NCBI GenBank assembly: GCA_023231075.1
Contig: JALNWC010000006.1
Location: 1 to 23,159 of the forward strand
Source of the DNA: Rhodoferax sp.
GTDB taxonomy: Bacteria > Pseudomonadota > Gammaproteobacteria > Burkholderiales > Burkholderiaceae_C
DNA length: 23,159 bases
Reading direction: 5' to 3'
The notes beneath the pieces are model-generated. The model was not told the DNA's origin and did not search any database. It saw nothing but the letters and a program-made list of their open reading frames with translations. Below, one piece after another: positions 1 to 6,779 of the stretch (positions are counted from its first letter, which is position 1; the number at the start of each line of letters is the position of its first letter). The position numbers and the translations under genes were made by a program.

Positions 1-31
1 AAAAAACCCCAACCGAGAGTGGTTGGGGTTT
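1..31 (-). terminator. Intrinsic terminator of tRNA-Ala
   Basis: Read on the reverse strand, an 11-bp stem (AAACCCCAACC pairing with GGTTGGGGTTT) with a 6-nt loop ends in a run of T. It begins seven bases past the CCA end of the reverse-strand tRNA, so it is the natural end of that transcript. Confidence 0.85.
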
Positions 32-37
32 GAATAT

Positions 38-113
38 TGGTGGAGACAGGCGGAATCGAACCGCCGACCTATTGATTGCGAACCAATCGCTCTCCCAACT
101 GAGCTATGCCCCC
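38..113 (-). tRNA. tRNA-Ala (anticodon CGC)
   Basis: A 76-nt cloverleaf on the reverse strand with an encoded CCA end. The acceptor stem pairs GGGGGCA with TGTCTCC and contains the G3:U70 wobble pair that marks alanine tRNAs. The anticodon stem ATTGG/TCAAT closes the loop TTCGCAA, giving anticodon CGC, which reads GCG codons. The T arm GGCGG-TTCGATT-CCGCC is canonical. It lies between the window edge and the MCE gene, transcribed away from that gene. Confidence 0.95.
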
Positions 114-123
114 ACAGAATCGC

Positions 124-129
124 ATTCTA
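124..129 (-). promoter_or_regulatory. Probable -10 box of tRNA-Ala
   Basis: The reverse-strand hexamer TAGAAT lies 10 bases before the first base of the tRNA. The same hexamer precedes tRNA-Ser in this window. No convincing -35 box is visible, so the call rests on the -10 box and its spacing. Confidence 0.4.
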
Positions 130-156
130 GGAATGATTTGGGTTTAAATACACCCC

Positions 157-1116
157 ATGGAAAACAAATCACATGCACTGGCCGCCGGCCTGTTTGTCTT
201 TTTTGTCACCGCCTTGCTGATCGCGTTGGCGGTGTGGCTGACGCGCGACACACGTCAACTGCGCAGCTATGAGCTGGCCGGGTCGGTCAATCTGAGCGGC
301 TTGCAGCCCCAGGCCAATGTGCGTTACCAGGGCGTGCCGGTGGGCAAGGTCACCAGCATCCGTCTGGACCCTCAGGCCCGGGGTCAGGTGCTGGTGCGCA
401 TTGCGGTCGATGAGCTGGCGCCCATCAGCGCCAGTACGTTTGCCACGCTGGGCTACCAGGGCGTGACCGGGCTGGCTTACATTCAGCTTGACGACAGCGA
501 GCCGACCCCCGGCGCGACGGCCCCGCCGGCGCAACTGGCAGACAACAGCCGCATTCCGCTCAAGCCCGGTTTGGTGAGTCAGCTGACCGACCGGGGAGAG
601 CGGGTGTTGGGGCAACTCGACGAGGCGGCGCAGCGCATCAACCAATTGCTCTCCATCCAGAATCAGCAGACCTTCGTGGCCGCTGTGGGCCATTTGGGTC
701 AGGCGGCCTCGGAGATCCGGCAACTGACAGCGCAAACGCGTGCCTTGTTGCCCGAACTGGCGCAGGGCACGCGCGACAGCCTGGCCACGTTGAAGGCGGT
801 CGCGGTGCGTGTCGGTGACGGTGCCGATGCCGCCCGGACGTCGGCCAGCGCTTTTCAGCGGCTGACCCAACGCATGGCGGCACCCGGCGGCGCGCTGGAC
901 CAGCTCGGCCAGGGCACCGAGGTATGGGTGGCCACCAATCAAAGCCTGCAAAGTGTCACCTTGCCGCGCCTGAACCTCGTCGTCCAGGACGTGGCGCGCA
1001 GTACGCGCCAGATTGGCGAGCTGGCGCAAACCCTGCGCGATACCCCGCAGGCCCTGCTGCTGGGCGCGCCGGCCCCCTTGCCCGGCCCGGGTGAACCGGG
1101 TTTTTCTGCGCCATGA
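157..1116 (+). CDS. MCE (MlaD-like) domain protein of a lipid ABC transporter
   Basis: Predicted periplasmic lipid-binding subunit of an MCE-type ABC transporter, which moves phospholipid or other hydrophobic molecules between membranes. The 319-aa protein has one N-terminal membrane anchor (about residues 8-28, ending in WLTRD) and a single MCE domain at about 38-115 with the typical stretch VRYQGVPVGKV. Then follow a long, probably helical, Gln/Ala/Leu-rich region (about 150-300) and a Pro-rich tail. The start MENKSHA fits the family and directly precedes the anchor, although no strong ribosome site is seen. The auxiliary lipoprotein gene follows. The expected permease and ATPase genes are not in the window and could lie upstream beyond the reverse-strand tRNA. 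Confidence 0.88.
   Translation: MENKSHALAAGLFVFFVTALLIALAVWLTRDTRQLRSYELAGSVNLSGLQPQANVRYQGVPVGKVTSIRLDPQARGQVLVRIAVDELAPISASTFATLGYQGVTGLAYIQLDDSEPTPGATAPPAQLADNSRIPLKPGLVSQLTDRGERVLGQLDEAAQRINQLLSIQNQQTFVAAVGHLGQAASEIRQLTAQTRALLPELAQGTRDSLATLKAVAVRVGDGADAARTSASAFQRLTQRMAAPGGALDQLGQGTEVWVATNQSLQSVTLPRLNLVVQDVARSTRQIGELAQTLRDTPQALLLGAPAPLPGPGEPGFSAP
1086..1105 (+). terminator. Weak terminator-like hairpin at the end of the MCE gene
   Basis: CCCGG-GTGAA-CCGGG followed directly by TTTTT forms a 5-bp GC stem with a T run inside the last codons of the MCE gene. It could reduce read-through into the lipoprotein gene, or be a chance product of Gly/Pro codons. Confidence 0.3.
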
Positions 1117-1131
1117 ACGGACTCGTCATGG

Positions 1132-1167
1132 CGAACCCTTCGACCCTTCGTCAAGCTCAGGACAGGC
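1132..1167 (+). repeat. Dispersed intergenic repeat (CAAGCTCAGGACAGG type)
   Basis: The gap between the two transporter genes contains CCTTCG followed, after one base, by CAAGCTCAGGACAGG. From memory this resembles a short sequence common in intergenic DNA of many beta- and gammaproteobacteria (usual form CTTCGACAAGCTCAGG). A partial duplicate, CCCTTCGAC, sits just before it. Only one copy is in the window, so its repeat nature is inferred. Confidence 0.5.
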
Positions 1168-1211
1168 TGCAGTGAAGCAATCCATGTCCCGCGATATTTA
1201 TTTCAATAGCC

Positions 1212-1841
1212 ATGAATAAAACTGTTCCTGATTTTCTTTCGGTCAAGTCCATAAGCCTGTTGCTTGTGTTGGCGATGTTGCTGGCTGGCTGCGCCACACC
1301 GCGCCCGGAAGCGATGATCAAGGTCTACGACTTTGGTCCCGCGCCGGTGCCGACCGCCGCAACGGGGAGCCTGGCAGCCGTGGCGCTGTTCGAGCCCCAG
1401 GTCAGTCCGGCGCTGGAAGGCAACGCGGTGCTGTACCGTCTGGCCTATGCCGACGCACAGCAGCTCAAGCCCTACGCCTTGACGCGCTGGAGCATGCCGC
1501 CGGCGCAATTGATCAGCCAGCGCCTGCGCCAGCAGTTGGGCGAGCAGCGTGCCGTGGTGGCGCCGGGGGAAGCGGCAGCGCCGTTCAACTTGCGGCTGGT
1601 GCTGGAAGAATTCAGCCAGGTCTTTGATGCCCCGGCGCAAAGCCACGGCTTGCTGCGCCTGCGCGCCACACTGTCGCAGCGTGTTGGCGGCAGTGAAACC
1701 TTGCTGGCGCAACGCAGTTTTGTGGTGCAGCAGCCAGCCCCGACGCCCGATGCGCCAGGTGCCGTGCGCGCCTTGACGGCGGCCAGCGACCAGGTGATCG
1801 GACAGGTGACTGCTTGGCTGGCCCTATGGGGTCGTCCTTAG
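1212..1841 (+). CDS. ABC-transport auxiliary lipoprotein (PqiC/DUF330-like)
   Basis: Predicted outer-membrane lipoprotein that partners the MCE protein encoded 95 bp upstream. The 209-aa product starts with a lipoprotein signal: a short hydrophobic stretch and the lipobox LLAGC, with lipidated Cys27. The mature part begins with the phrase KVYDFGP and continues with YRLAYAD and a LISQRLRQQL segment, as in the ABC_trans_aux family (PF03886). Length is normal for that family. The start was chosen because it places the signal peptide at the N-terminus; no clear Shine-Dalgarno sequence precedes it. In related systems the lipoprotein docks the MCE tunnel at the outer membrane. Confidence 0.85.
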   Translation: MNKTVPDFLSVKSISLLLVLAMLLAGCATPRPEAMIKVYDFGPAPVPTAATGSLAAVALFEPQVSPALEGNAVLYRLAYADAQQLKPYALTRWSMPPAQLISQRLRQQLGEQRAVVAPGEAAAPFNLRLVLEEFSQVFDAPAQSHGLLRLRATLSQRVGGSETLLAQRSFVVQQPAPTPDAPGAVRALTAASDQVIGQVTAWLALWGRP

Positions 1842-1856
1842 TCGACCATGGCATCT

Positions 1857-1884
1857 TGTAGGAGGCCCGCCCTCGGGCCGATGG
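1857..1884 (+). repeat. REP-like palindrome between converging genes
   Basis: TGTAGGAGGCCCG-CCCT-CGGGCCGATGGC contains a perfect 6-bp GC stem (1864-1869 with 1874-1879). It is preceded by TGTAGGAG and followed by GATGGC. The layout resembles the REP elements known from pseudomonads and other proteobacteria. It lies between the converging lipoprotein and Old Yellow Enzyme genes, where it may also help end transcription. Only one copy is in the window. Confidence 0.5.
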
Positions 1885-1889
1885 CTGTC

Positions 1890-3014
1890 TTAACGCTGCG
1901 CCACCGCCATCTTGCCAAAGACCGCCTGGGCTTCGCGCGGCAGGCAGCGCCAGTATTGGGGGCTGGCCTGTACTGTGCCGCCCAAAGCTGCGGCAGCTTG
2001 CCAGCCCCAGCGTGGCTGGTACAAAAAGGCGCGCGCCAGGGCAATCAGGTCAGCGTCGCCCGCTTCCAAGATGGCCTCGGCTTGCCGGGCTTCGGTGATC
2101 AGCCCGACTGCGGTGGTGACCATGCCGGTGGCGGCGCGAATCGCCTGGGCAAACGGCACCTGGTAACCCGCCCCCAGCGCAATTTTTTGCAGTGGCGACA
2201 CGCCGCCCGACGAGACGTGAATAAAGTCGCAGCCGACGGCTTTCAGGCGCTGTGAAAACTCAATGCTTTGCGGCAGATCCCAGCCGCCGTCAACCCAGTC
2301 GCTGGCCGACAGGCGCAAGCCCAGCACGCCATCAAAGGCATGGCGCACGGCGGCGAATACTTCGAGCGGGAAACGGATGCGGTTCTCAAACGAGCCCCCA
2401 TAGGCATCGCTGCGCTGGTTGGCCAAAGGCGACAAAAACTGGTGCAGCAAATAGCCGTGGGCGCCGTGCAGTTCGATGGCTTCGACACCCAGGCGCGCGG
2501 CGCGCCGGGCGGCCGCCACAAAGGCGTCACGAATCTCGATGAGCTTTGCGGCAGAGATGGCCGTGGGCGCGGTTTCGCCGGGTAAATGCGGCAGCGCTGA
2601 CGGGGCGAAGGTTTCCCAGCCGCCTTGGGCTGGCGCCAGCAGCTGGCCGCCCAGCCATGGCACGGCGCTCGATGCCTTGCGCCCGGCATGCGCCAACTGG
2701 AGGCACACGGCCGTGTTGTGTGGTGCCAGGGCGCGGGCGCGCTGCAGGTGCTCGCTCAGGGCGGCTTCGGTGGGGTCGTCCCACAAACCCAGGCAGTTGG
2801 GCGTGATGCGGCCCTCGGGCAACACCGCAGTGGCCTCGATGGTGAACATCGCAGCGCCACTGTTGAGCAGGTTGGCCCAGTGCATCAGATGCCAGTCGGT
2901 GGCGCAACCGTCTTGGGCCGAGTATTGGCACATGGGCGCCACCACCAGGCGGTTGGCCAGCGTCAGGTCGCCGCGCGGCGAGGGCAGGGTCAGGGGGGAA
3001 AACAGCAGGCTCAT
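1890..3014 (-). CDS. Old Yellow Enzyme family NAD(P)H:flavin oxidoreductase (YqjM-like)
   Basis: Predicted FMN-dependent ene-reductase of the YqjM/XenA class, reducing activated C=C bonds (enones, nitro compounds, oxidised lipids) with NAD(P)H in the cytoplasm. The 374-aa protein has the full TIM-barrel length. Class markers are VVAPMCQYSA near residue 24 with Cys29 (the redox-modulating Cys of YqjM), LQLAHAGRK near 106, and HGAHGYLLHQFLSP with His183 and His186, the substrate-binding pair. SDAYGGSFENR follows, and a Gly-rich phosphate-binding region lies near the C-terminus. GGAG lies nine bases before the ATG. The gene stands alone and is divergent from the RNA-binding protein gene; repeated GTCGTAT motifs between them may be operators. 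The true substrate cannot be told from sequence. Confidence 0.93.
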   Translation of the reverse strand: MSLLFSPLTLPSPRGDLTLANRLVVAPMCQYSAQDGCATDWHLMHWANLLNSGAAMFTIEATAVLPEGRITPNCLGLWDDPTEAALSEHLQRARALAPHNTAVCLQLAHAGRKASSAVPWLGGQLLAPAQGGWETFAPSALPHLPGETAPTAISAAKLIEIRDAFVAAARRAARLGVEAIELHGAHGYLLHQFLSPLANQRSDAYGGSFENRIRFPLEVFAAVRHAFDGVLGLRLSASDWVDGGWDLPQSIEFSQRLKAVGCDFIHVSSGGVSPLQKIALGAGYQVPFAQAIRAATGMVTTAVGLITEARQAEAILEAGDADLIALARAFLYQPRWGWQAAAALGGTVQASPQYWRCLPREAQAVFGKMAVAQR

Positions 3015-3031
3015 GGGTAAATCTCCAATGA

Positions 3032-3147
3032 ATATGACAAGAAATGCAATACGACACGCTCATTTTCCAGAGCAAACCAGCGCATTTGGGGCGCGGTCAA
3101 AAATAAATATTTGAAAAACCGAAACTTGTCGTATCATGCAGTCGTAT
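3032..3147. promoter_or_regulatory. Repeated GTCGTAT motifs in a divergent control region
   Basis: The heptamer GTCGTAT occurs on the forward strand at 3128-3134 and 3141-3147 and on the reverse strand at 3049-3055. A one-mismatch copy, GTCATAT, lies on the reverse strand at 3032-3038. Each promoter thus has a tandem pair reading towards its own gene, spaced 13 bp (forward) and 17 bp (reverse). The arrangement suggests binding sites for a shared regulator, though no regulator gene is adjacent. Confidence 0.35.
3111..3137 (+). promoter_or_regulatory. Candidate promoter of the RNA-binding protein gene
   Basis: TTGAAA (3111-3116) and TATCAT (3132-3137) are separated by 15 bp, shorter than optimal. 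Transcription starting near 3144 would leave a leader of about 130 nt before the ATG. This is long for the window and recalls the long structured leaders of cold-shock genes. The second GTCGTAT copy would overlap the start site. Confidence 0.4.
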
Positions 3148-3275
3148 TGTTTTTTTAAAGCAGTACATGGTTTGCGGTGAATGTCAGTCTCGCGTCTGCT
3201 TCTTAAGTCTTTACTGGTTTGTTGATTGCGGTTATGGACTCCATCGCGTTTTGAGTTATTTTGAGGAGTCCTTTC

Positions 3276-3689
3276 ATGGGCAACAAACTTTACGTCGGCA
3301 ATCTGCCATATTCTTTCCGTGATGAGGATCTGCAACAAGCGTTCGCAGCCCACGGTACCGTCACCAGCGCCAAAGTCATGATGGAACGTGACACCGGCCG
3401 CTCCAAGGGTTTCGGTTTTGTCGAAATGGCCGATGATGCGCAAGCACAAACTGCCATCGAAGCCATGAACGGCCAACAATTCGGTGGTCGTGGCCTCGTG
3501 GTCAACGAAGCCCGTCCGATGGAGCCACGTCCTCCCCGTTCCGGCGGCGGCTTCGGCGGTGGCGGCGGCTACGGCGGCGGCGCTGGCGGTGGCCGTTCCG
3601 GTGGCGGCGGCTACGGCGGCGGCGCTGGTGGTGGCCGTTCCGGTGGCGGCGGTGGCGGTGGTTACGGCGGTGGCCGTAGCAGCTACTAA
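3276..3689 (+). CDS. Glycine-rich RRM RNA-binding protein
   Basis: Small single-RRM RNA-binding protein of the type common in cyanobacteria and betaproteobacteria, often cold-induced, that probably binds mRNA in the cytoplasm. The 137-aa product has RNP2 (LYVGNL, 5-10) and RNP1 (KGFGFVEM, 44-51) with their aromatic RNA-stacking residues intact. A Gly/Arg/Ser/Tyr-rich tail follows from about residue 89, built in part from a duplicated 14-aa unit. The ATG at 3276 is preferred over upstream in-frame codons because GAGGAG lies seven bases before it and RNP2 then falls at the usual place. A strong terminator follows. Confidence 0.95.
   Translation: MGNKLYVGNLPYSFRDEDLQQAFAAHGTVTSAKVMMERDTGRSKGFGFVEMADDAQAQTAIEAMNGQQFGGRGLVVNEARPMEPRPPRSGGGFGGGGGYGGGAGGGRSGGGGYGGGAGGGRSGGGGGGGYGGGRSSY
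3558..3641 (+). repeat. 42-bp tandem duplication in the glycine-rich tail
   Basis: Two adjacent 42-bp units (3558-3599 and 3600-3641) differ at a single base and encode the 14-aa unit GGGGYGGGAGGGRS twice, in frame. Near-identity at synonymous sites indicates a recent slippage or unequal-exchange duplication. Confidence 0.9.
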
Positions 3690-3729
3690 GCTGATACCAA
3701 CTTCGCCGGGTTCACTCCTGGCAAGCACA

Positions 3730-3755
3730 AAAGGGTCCTTCGGGGCCCTTTTTGT
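3730..3755 (+). terminator. Intrinsic terminator after the RRM gene
   Basis: AAAGGGTCC-TTCG-GGGCCCTTT forms a 9-bp stem (one G-T pair) with a UUCG loop, followed by TTTTG. An A run on the left side gives a U run in the opposite sense, so it may also serve the converging SDR gene. Confidence 0.9.
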
Positions 3756-3773
3756 TGTGCGGATCGCTTAGTT

Positions 3774-4550
3774 TCAGGTGTCTGTCACGCGCGGTTTGCG
3801 CGGTCGTCCGGCAAACAGGCGGTCAAACAGGGCGTTGGGCAGCAAGCGCAGCAGCTTGGCCACCACGCCCATTTGCCATGGAATCACGCGGTAGCTGCAG
3901 CCTGCCGCAATGGCTTGCGCCGCTTTATGGGCAAAGACTTCGGGCGGCATCAAAAATGGCATGGTGTAGCGGTTGTTTTGCGTCAGCGGAGTGGCAATGT
4001 AGCCGGGGCACAGCGTGACCACCTTGACGCCGCTGGGGCGCAACTCGCCGCGCAGGCTTTCGCAGTAGCTGATGACTGCGGCCTTGCTGGCGCAGTAAGC
4101 GCCGTGGCCGGGCAGGCCGCGAATGCCCGCCACACTGCCCATGCCCACCAGCGTGCCCGTGCCGCGCGCCACCATGGGGGCAATGAAGGGGCCCAAGGTG
4201 GCCGCCACGCCCATCACGTTGGTCGCCAGCACGCGGGCCATCACGGCCAGGTCCTCGGGCACCGAGGTGTCCACGCCGATGCTGATGCCCGCGTTGGCAA
4301 TCACCACATCGGGCAAACCCTGCTGCGCGATACAAGCCTGCGCCATGTCGGCCATCTGCCGGACATCTGCGACATCGGCACGGTAAACGGCCTGCTTGTC
4401 CCCAGGGATGGATTGCGCGTCGAGCCAGCTTTGCAGGGCCTCGCTGCGCCGTGCCACCAGGGCCAGCCGATAGCCCTGCCGAGCGTAATGCAGGGCCAGG
4501 GCCTGGCCAATGCCGCTGGAGGCGCCGGTGATCAGGACCAGGGGTGTCAC
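3774..4550 (-). CDS. Classical short-chain dehydrogenase/reductase (SDR)
   Basis: NAD(P)-dependent oxidoreductase of the classical SDR family; the substrate is unknown. The 258-aa Rossmann protein has TGASSGIG at 8-15, NAG at 86-88, catalytic Ser139 and Tyr152-x3-Lys156 (YCASK). PGYIATPL follows the active site as usual. A GTG start at 4550 is chosen because it puts the glycine motif at the usual place, 13 bp after the lptC stop; earlier in-frame starts would run deep into lptC. It is the last gene of the kdsD-kdsC-lptC run and therefore probably co-transcribed. A role in envelope or lipid metabolism is suggested only by position. Confidence 0.88.
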   Translation of the reverse strand: MTPLVLITGASSGIGQALALHYARQGYRLALVARRSEALQSWLDAQSIPGDKQAVYRADVADVRQMADMAQACIAQQGLPDVVIANAGISIGVDTSVPEDLAVMARVLATNVMGVAATLGPFIAPMVARGTGTLVGMGSVAGIRGLPGHGAYCASKAAVISYCESLRGELRPSGVKVVTLCPGYIATPLTQNNRYTMPFLMPPEVFAHKAAQAIAAGCSYRVIPWQMGVVAKLLRLLPNALFDRLFAGRPRKPRVTDT

Positions 4551-4563
4551 GGGCGCTCGGCTT

Positions 4564-5178
4564 TCAGGGCGTTTTGCCGGGTACCAAATGACCCCGGACG
4601 CGCCCGGTGAGCAGCATGATGCCTTCACGGTTGTCGTAGTCCATGCTGTCAGCGGTAAAGCGGTCGGCGCCCCGGGTGAGCTCCACCGGTTTGTGCGACT
4701 TGACGCGATCGGTGTCCATGAAGGCATGTAGAAACTCGCCCCGGAACGTCAGGGCGGCTTTTTCCTTGCCGTCCTTGTCCAGGCTGGCCTTGCGCTCGAC
4801 CAGCGCTTGCCCGATGAGTTGAACCTCCGAGGCATCGCCGTTGGCGAGCGCCTGGCGCGCCGTGGCGGTGGTCAGCTGCCCTTCGACGCCAAAGGAGCGG
4901 ATGTGCACCTGGTCAATTTCCAGCGTGTCGGTGTCCGGAAAATGACGCGCATCCCGTCCCATGACCTCACTTTTGAGCTGACCATGGGCATCAAAGGTTT
5001 TCACCGAAAACTGGTGCATGAAGTAGTCGGGCAGGTGTTTGACGGCGGCGGCTGGCAGCTTGGGTTCCAGACCCGGCGTGCTGCGCACCAGCCAGTAGGT
5101 CGCCAGTGCCAGCAGTCCCATCAATAGCACCGGAAAATACAGCGTGAGCCGGTCCAGCCAGTCACGTAGCGTGTTCAT
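4564..5178 (-). CDS. lptC: LPS export protein LptC
   Basis: Inner-membrane-anchored component of the Lpt bridge that receives lipopolysaccharide from LptBFG and passes it to LptA. The 204-aa protein has one N-terminal transmembrane helix (about 13-31) and a periplasmic beta-jellyroll domain with YFMHQFSVKTFDAHG near residue 50. A C-terminal SMDYDNREGIMLLTGRVRG stretch is typical of LptC/LptA folds. The ATG at 5178 overlaps the kdsC stop by four bases (ATGA), implying translational coupling, and puts the membrane anchor at the N-terminus. lptA and lptB, which often follow lptC, are absent here; an SDR gene takes their place. Confidence 0.92.
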   Translation of the reverse strand: MNTLRDWLDRLTLYFPVLLMGLLALATYWLVRSTPGLEPKLPAAAVKHLPDYFMHQFSVKTFDAHGQLKSEVMGRDARHFPDTDTLEIDQVHIRSFGVEGQLTTATARQALANGDASEVQLIGQALVERKASLDKDGKEKAALTFRGEFLHAFMDTDRVKSHKPVELTRGADRFTADSMDYDNREGIMLLTGRVRGHLVPGKTP

Positions 5179-5720
5179 GACGTGGCTTCCTGCAGCAAAT
5201 CGGCGTAGCGTCCGCTGGCCACCAGCAGCAGGTCGCACAGTTCGCGCACGGCGCCCTGACCCCCCAGGCGCTGGGTCACGTAGTGGGCGCGCGCCAGCAC
5301 CTCGGCCTGGGCATTGGCGGGCGCACAGGCGAATGCGCAGCGCGTCAGCATGGCCAGGTCGGGCCAGTCGTCACCCATGACCGCAGCCTGGGCCCAGTCC
5401 AGACCCAGCGCCTGGAGGGTGAGCGCGGCCGCCGGGCGTTTGTCTTCGGTGCCAAAGTGGGCGTGTTCGATGCCCAGCGCCGCCAGCCGCAAGCGCAGCG
5501 CCTGGGAGTCGCGCCCGGTGATCACGGCCGGCGTGATGCCGGCGCGCTGCAGCAGTTTGAGGCCATGGCCGTCCAGTGTGTGGAAGCGCTTGATGGTTTC
5601 GCCGTGTTCCGAAAAATACAGCCCACCGTCGGTCAGGACACCATCGACATCCAAAAAGACGACGCGGATGCCCTGCGCCTGGAGCAGCAGTTCGGGGGGG
5701 AAGTCGAGCGCGGGCGGCAT
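5175..5720 (-). CDS. kdsC: KDO-8-phosphate phosphatase KdsC
   Basis: HAD-superfamily phosphatase that hydrolyses 3-deoxy-D-manno-octulosonate 8-phosphate to KDO, the sugar linking lipid A to the LPS core. The 181-aa protein matches the capless KdsC length. Motif I is DVDGVLTDG with nucleophile Asp24 and acid/base Asp26, motif II is in VITGRDS, and motif IV is in VMGDDWPDLAML. The ATG at 5720 overlaps the kdsD stop by one base (TGATG) and the gene overlaps lptC by four, so the three form a tight operon for KDO synthesis and LPS export. Confidence 0.95.
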   Translation of the reverse strand: MPPALDFPPELLLQAQGIRVVFLDVDGVLTDGGLYFSEHGETIKRFHTLDGHGLKLLQRAGITPAVITGRDSQALRLRLAALGIEHAHFGTEDKRPAAALTLQALGLDWAQAAVMGDDWPDLAMLTRCAFACAPANAQAEVLARAHYVTQRLGGQGAVRELCDLLLVASGRYADLLQEATS

Positions 5721-6721
5721 CAGATCACCTTGGCCCGCATCAGGTCGTTGCTGTTGAGCGCGCCGCACAGTTTGCCCTCGGCATCGAGCACCAGCACGCT
5801 GGTGATGCGGCGCTGTTCCATCAGGTCGACGGCATCGACCGCCAGGGCGTCACGGCTGATGGTGGCGGGCTGCGGGTGCATCACCTGCTCTGCGGTGCTG
5901 CTGCGCAAGTCGGCGCCTTTTTCAATCAAACGGCGCAAATCGCCGTCGGTAAAGATGCCCTGTACCTGGCCTGCGGCATCCACCACGGCGGCAGCGCCCA
6001 GGCCCTTGGCGCTCATCTCGCGCATCAGCGCGCTAAAGCTGGCCTGCAGCCCGACGCTGGGCACCTGGTCGCCGCTGCGCATCACATCGCTGACCAGGGT
6101 CAGCAGTTTGCGCCCCAGCGCACCGCCCGGGTGCGAGCGGGCGAAGTCTTCGGCCTTGAAGCCGCGCGCGTCGAGCAGGGCCACCGCCAGCGCGTCCCCC
6201 AGCGCCAGTTGCGCGGTGGTGCTGGCCGTGGGCGCGAGGTTGAGCGGGCAGGCTTCCTTGGCCACGCCGCTGTTCAAAAACAAGTCGGCATGGCGTGCCA
6301 GGGTGGATTTGGCCTGGCCCGTCATGGCCACCAGCGGTGCGCCCAGGCGCTTGATCAGCGGCAGGATCACGATGAGCTCTTCGGACTCGCCGCTGTTGGA
6401 AATGGCCAGCACCACGTCCACCGGTTTGATCATGCCGAGGTCGCCATGGCTGGCCTCGCCCGGGTGCACAAACATGGCGGGGGTTCCGGTAGAGGCCAGC
6501 GTGGCCGCGATCTTGCGGCCAATGTGGCCACTTTTACCCATGCCCATCACCACCACACGGCCTTGCACGGCCAGCATCAGGCGCACCGCCTGCACAAAGT
6601 CGGGGCCCACGTGCTGCTTGAGACCCAGCAGCGCGGCGGCTTCGATGTCGAGCGTTTCCCGCGCCAGCGCCATGGCCCGGCTGGCATCAAATACGGGAGC
6701 GGAGGTGGGCAGGGTGGTCAT
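5720..6721 (-). CDS. kdsD: Arabinose-5-phosphate isomerase KdsD
   Basis: Converts ribulose 5-phosphate to arabinose 5-phosphate, the first committed step towards KDO. The 333-aa protein has the expected layout. A SIS domain carries GMGKSGHIGRK near residues 60-70, HPGEASHGDLGMI near 86 and the sugar-phosphate loop SNSGESEE near 108. Two CBS domains follow from about residue 210. It is the first gene of the reverse-strand envelope operon and is divergent from the cation antiporter gene, with 58 bp between the two starts, so both promoters must share that gap. Confidence 0.95.
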   Translation of the reverse strand: MTTLPTSAPVFDASRAMALARETLDIEAAALLGLKQHVGPDFVQAVRLMLAVQGRVVVMGMGKSGHIGRKIAATLASTGTPAMFVHPGEASHGDLGMIKPVDVVLAISNSGESEELIVILPLIKRLGAPLVAMTGQAKSTLARHADLFLNSGVAKEACPLNLAPTASTTAQLALGDALAVALLDARGFKAEDFARSHPGGALGRKLLTLVSDVMRSGDQVPSVGLQASFSALMREMSAKGLGAAAVVDAAGQVQGIFTDGDLRRLIEKGADLRSSTAEQVMHPQPATISRDALAVDAVDLMEQRRITSVLVLDAEGKLCGALNSNDLMRAKVI

Positions 6722-6767
6722 GGCCTCATTCTATCGGGCAGCCCCCGCAAACCGCGCTTTCGCTTGG

Positions 6768-6773
6768 TAGTAT
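6768..6773 (+). promoter_or_regulatory. Extended -10 box abutting a GTG start
   Basis: TGG-TAGTAT forms an extended -10 element whose expected start point (about 6779-6781) coincides with the GTG start codon of the antiporter at 6780. No -35 box is seen. The antiporter mRNA may therefore be leaderless. Confidence 0.35.
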
Positions 6774-6779
6774 CAGGGG

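Noticed and set aside
3167..3322. Upstream frame in the RRM leader (starts MVCGECQSRVCF) overlapping the RRM start
   Set aside because: No good ribosome site, third codon positions unlike host genes, and no family; possible leader peptide but unsupported.
3060..3728. Reverse-strand frame rich in Ala/Thr opposite the RRM gene
   Set aside because: It is the complement of the glycine-codon repeats and spans the promoter and leader; no independent evidence.
4551..4727. N-terminal extension of the SDR gene into lptC
   Set aside because: The extension overlaps lptC in another frame and adds no SDR-like sequence; the GTG at 4550 fits the fold.
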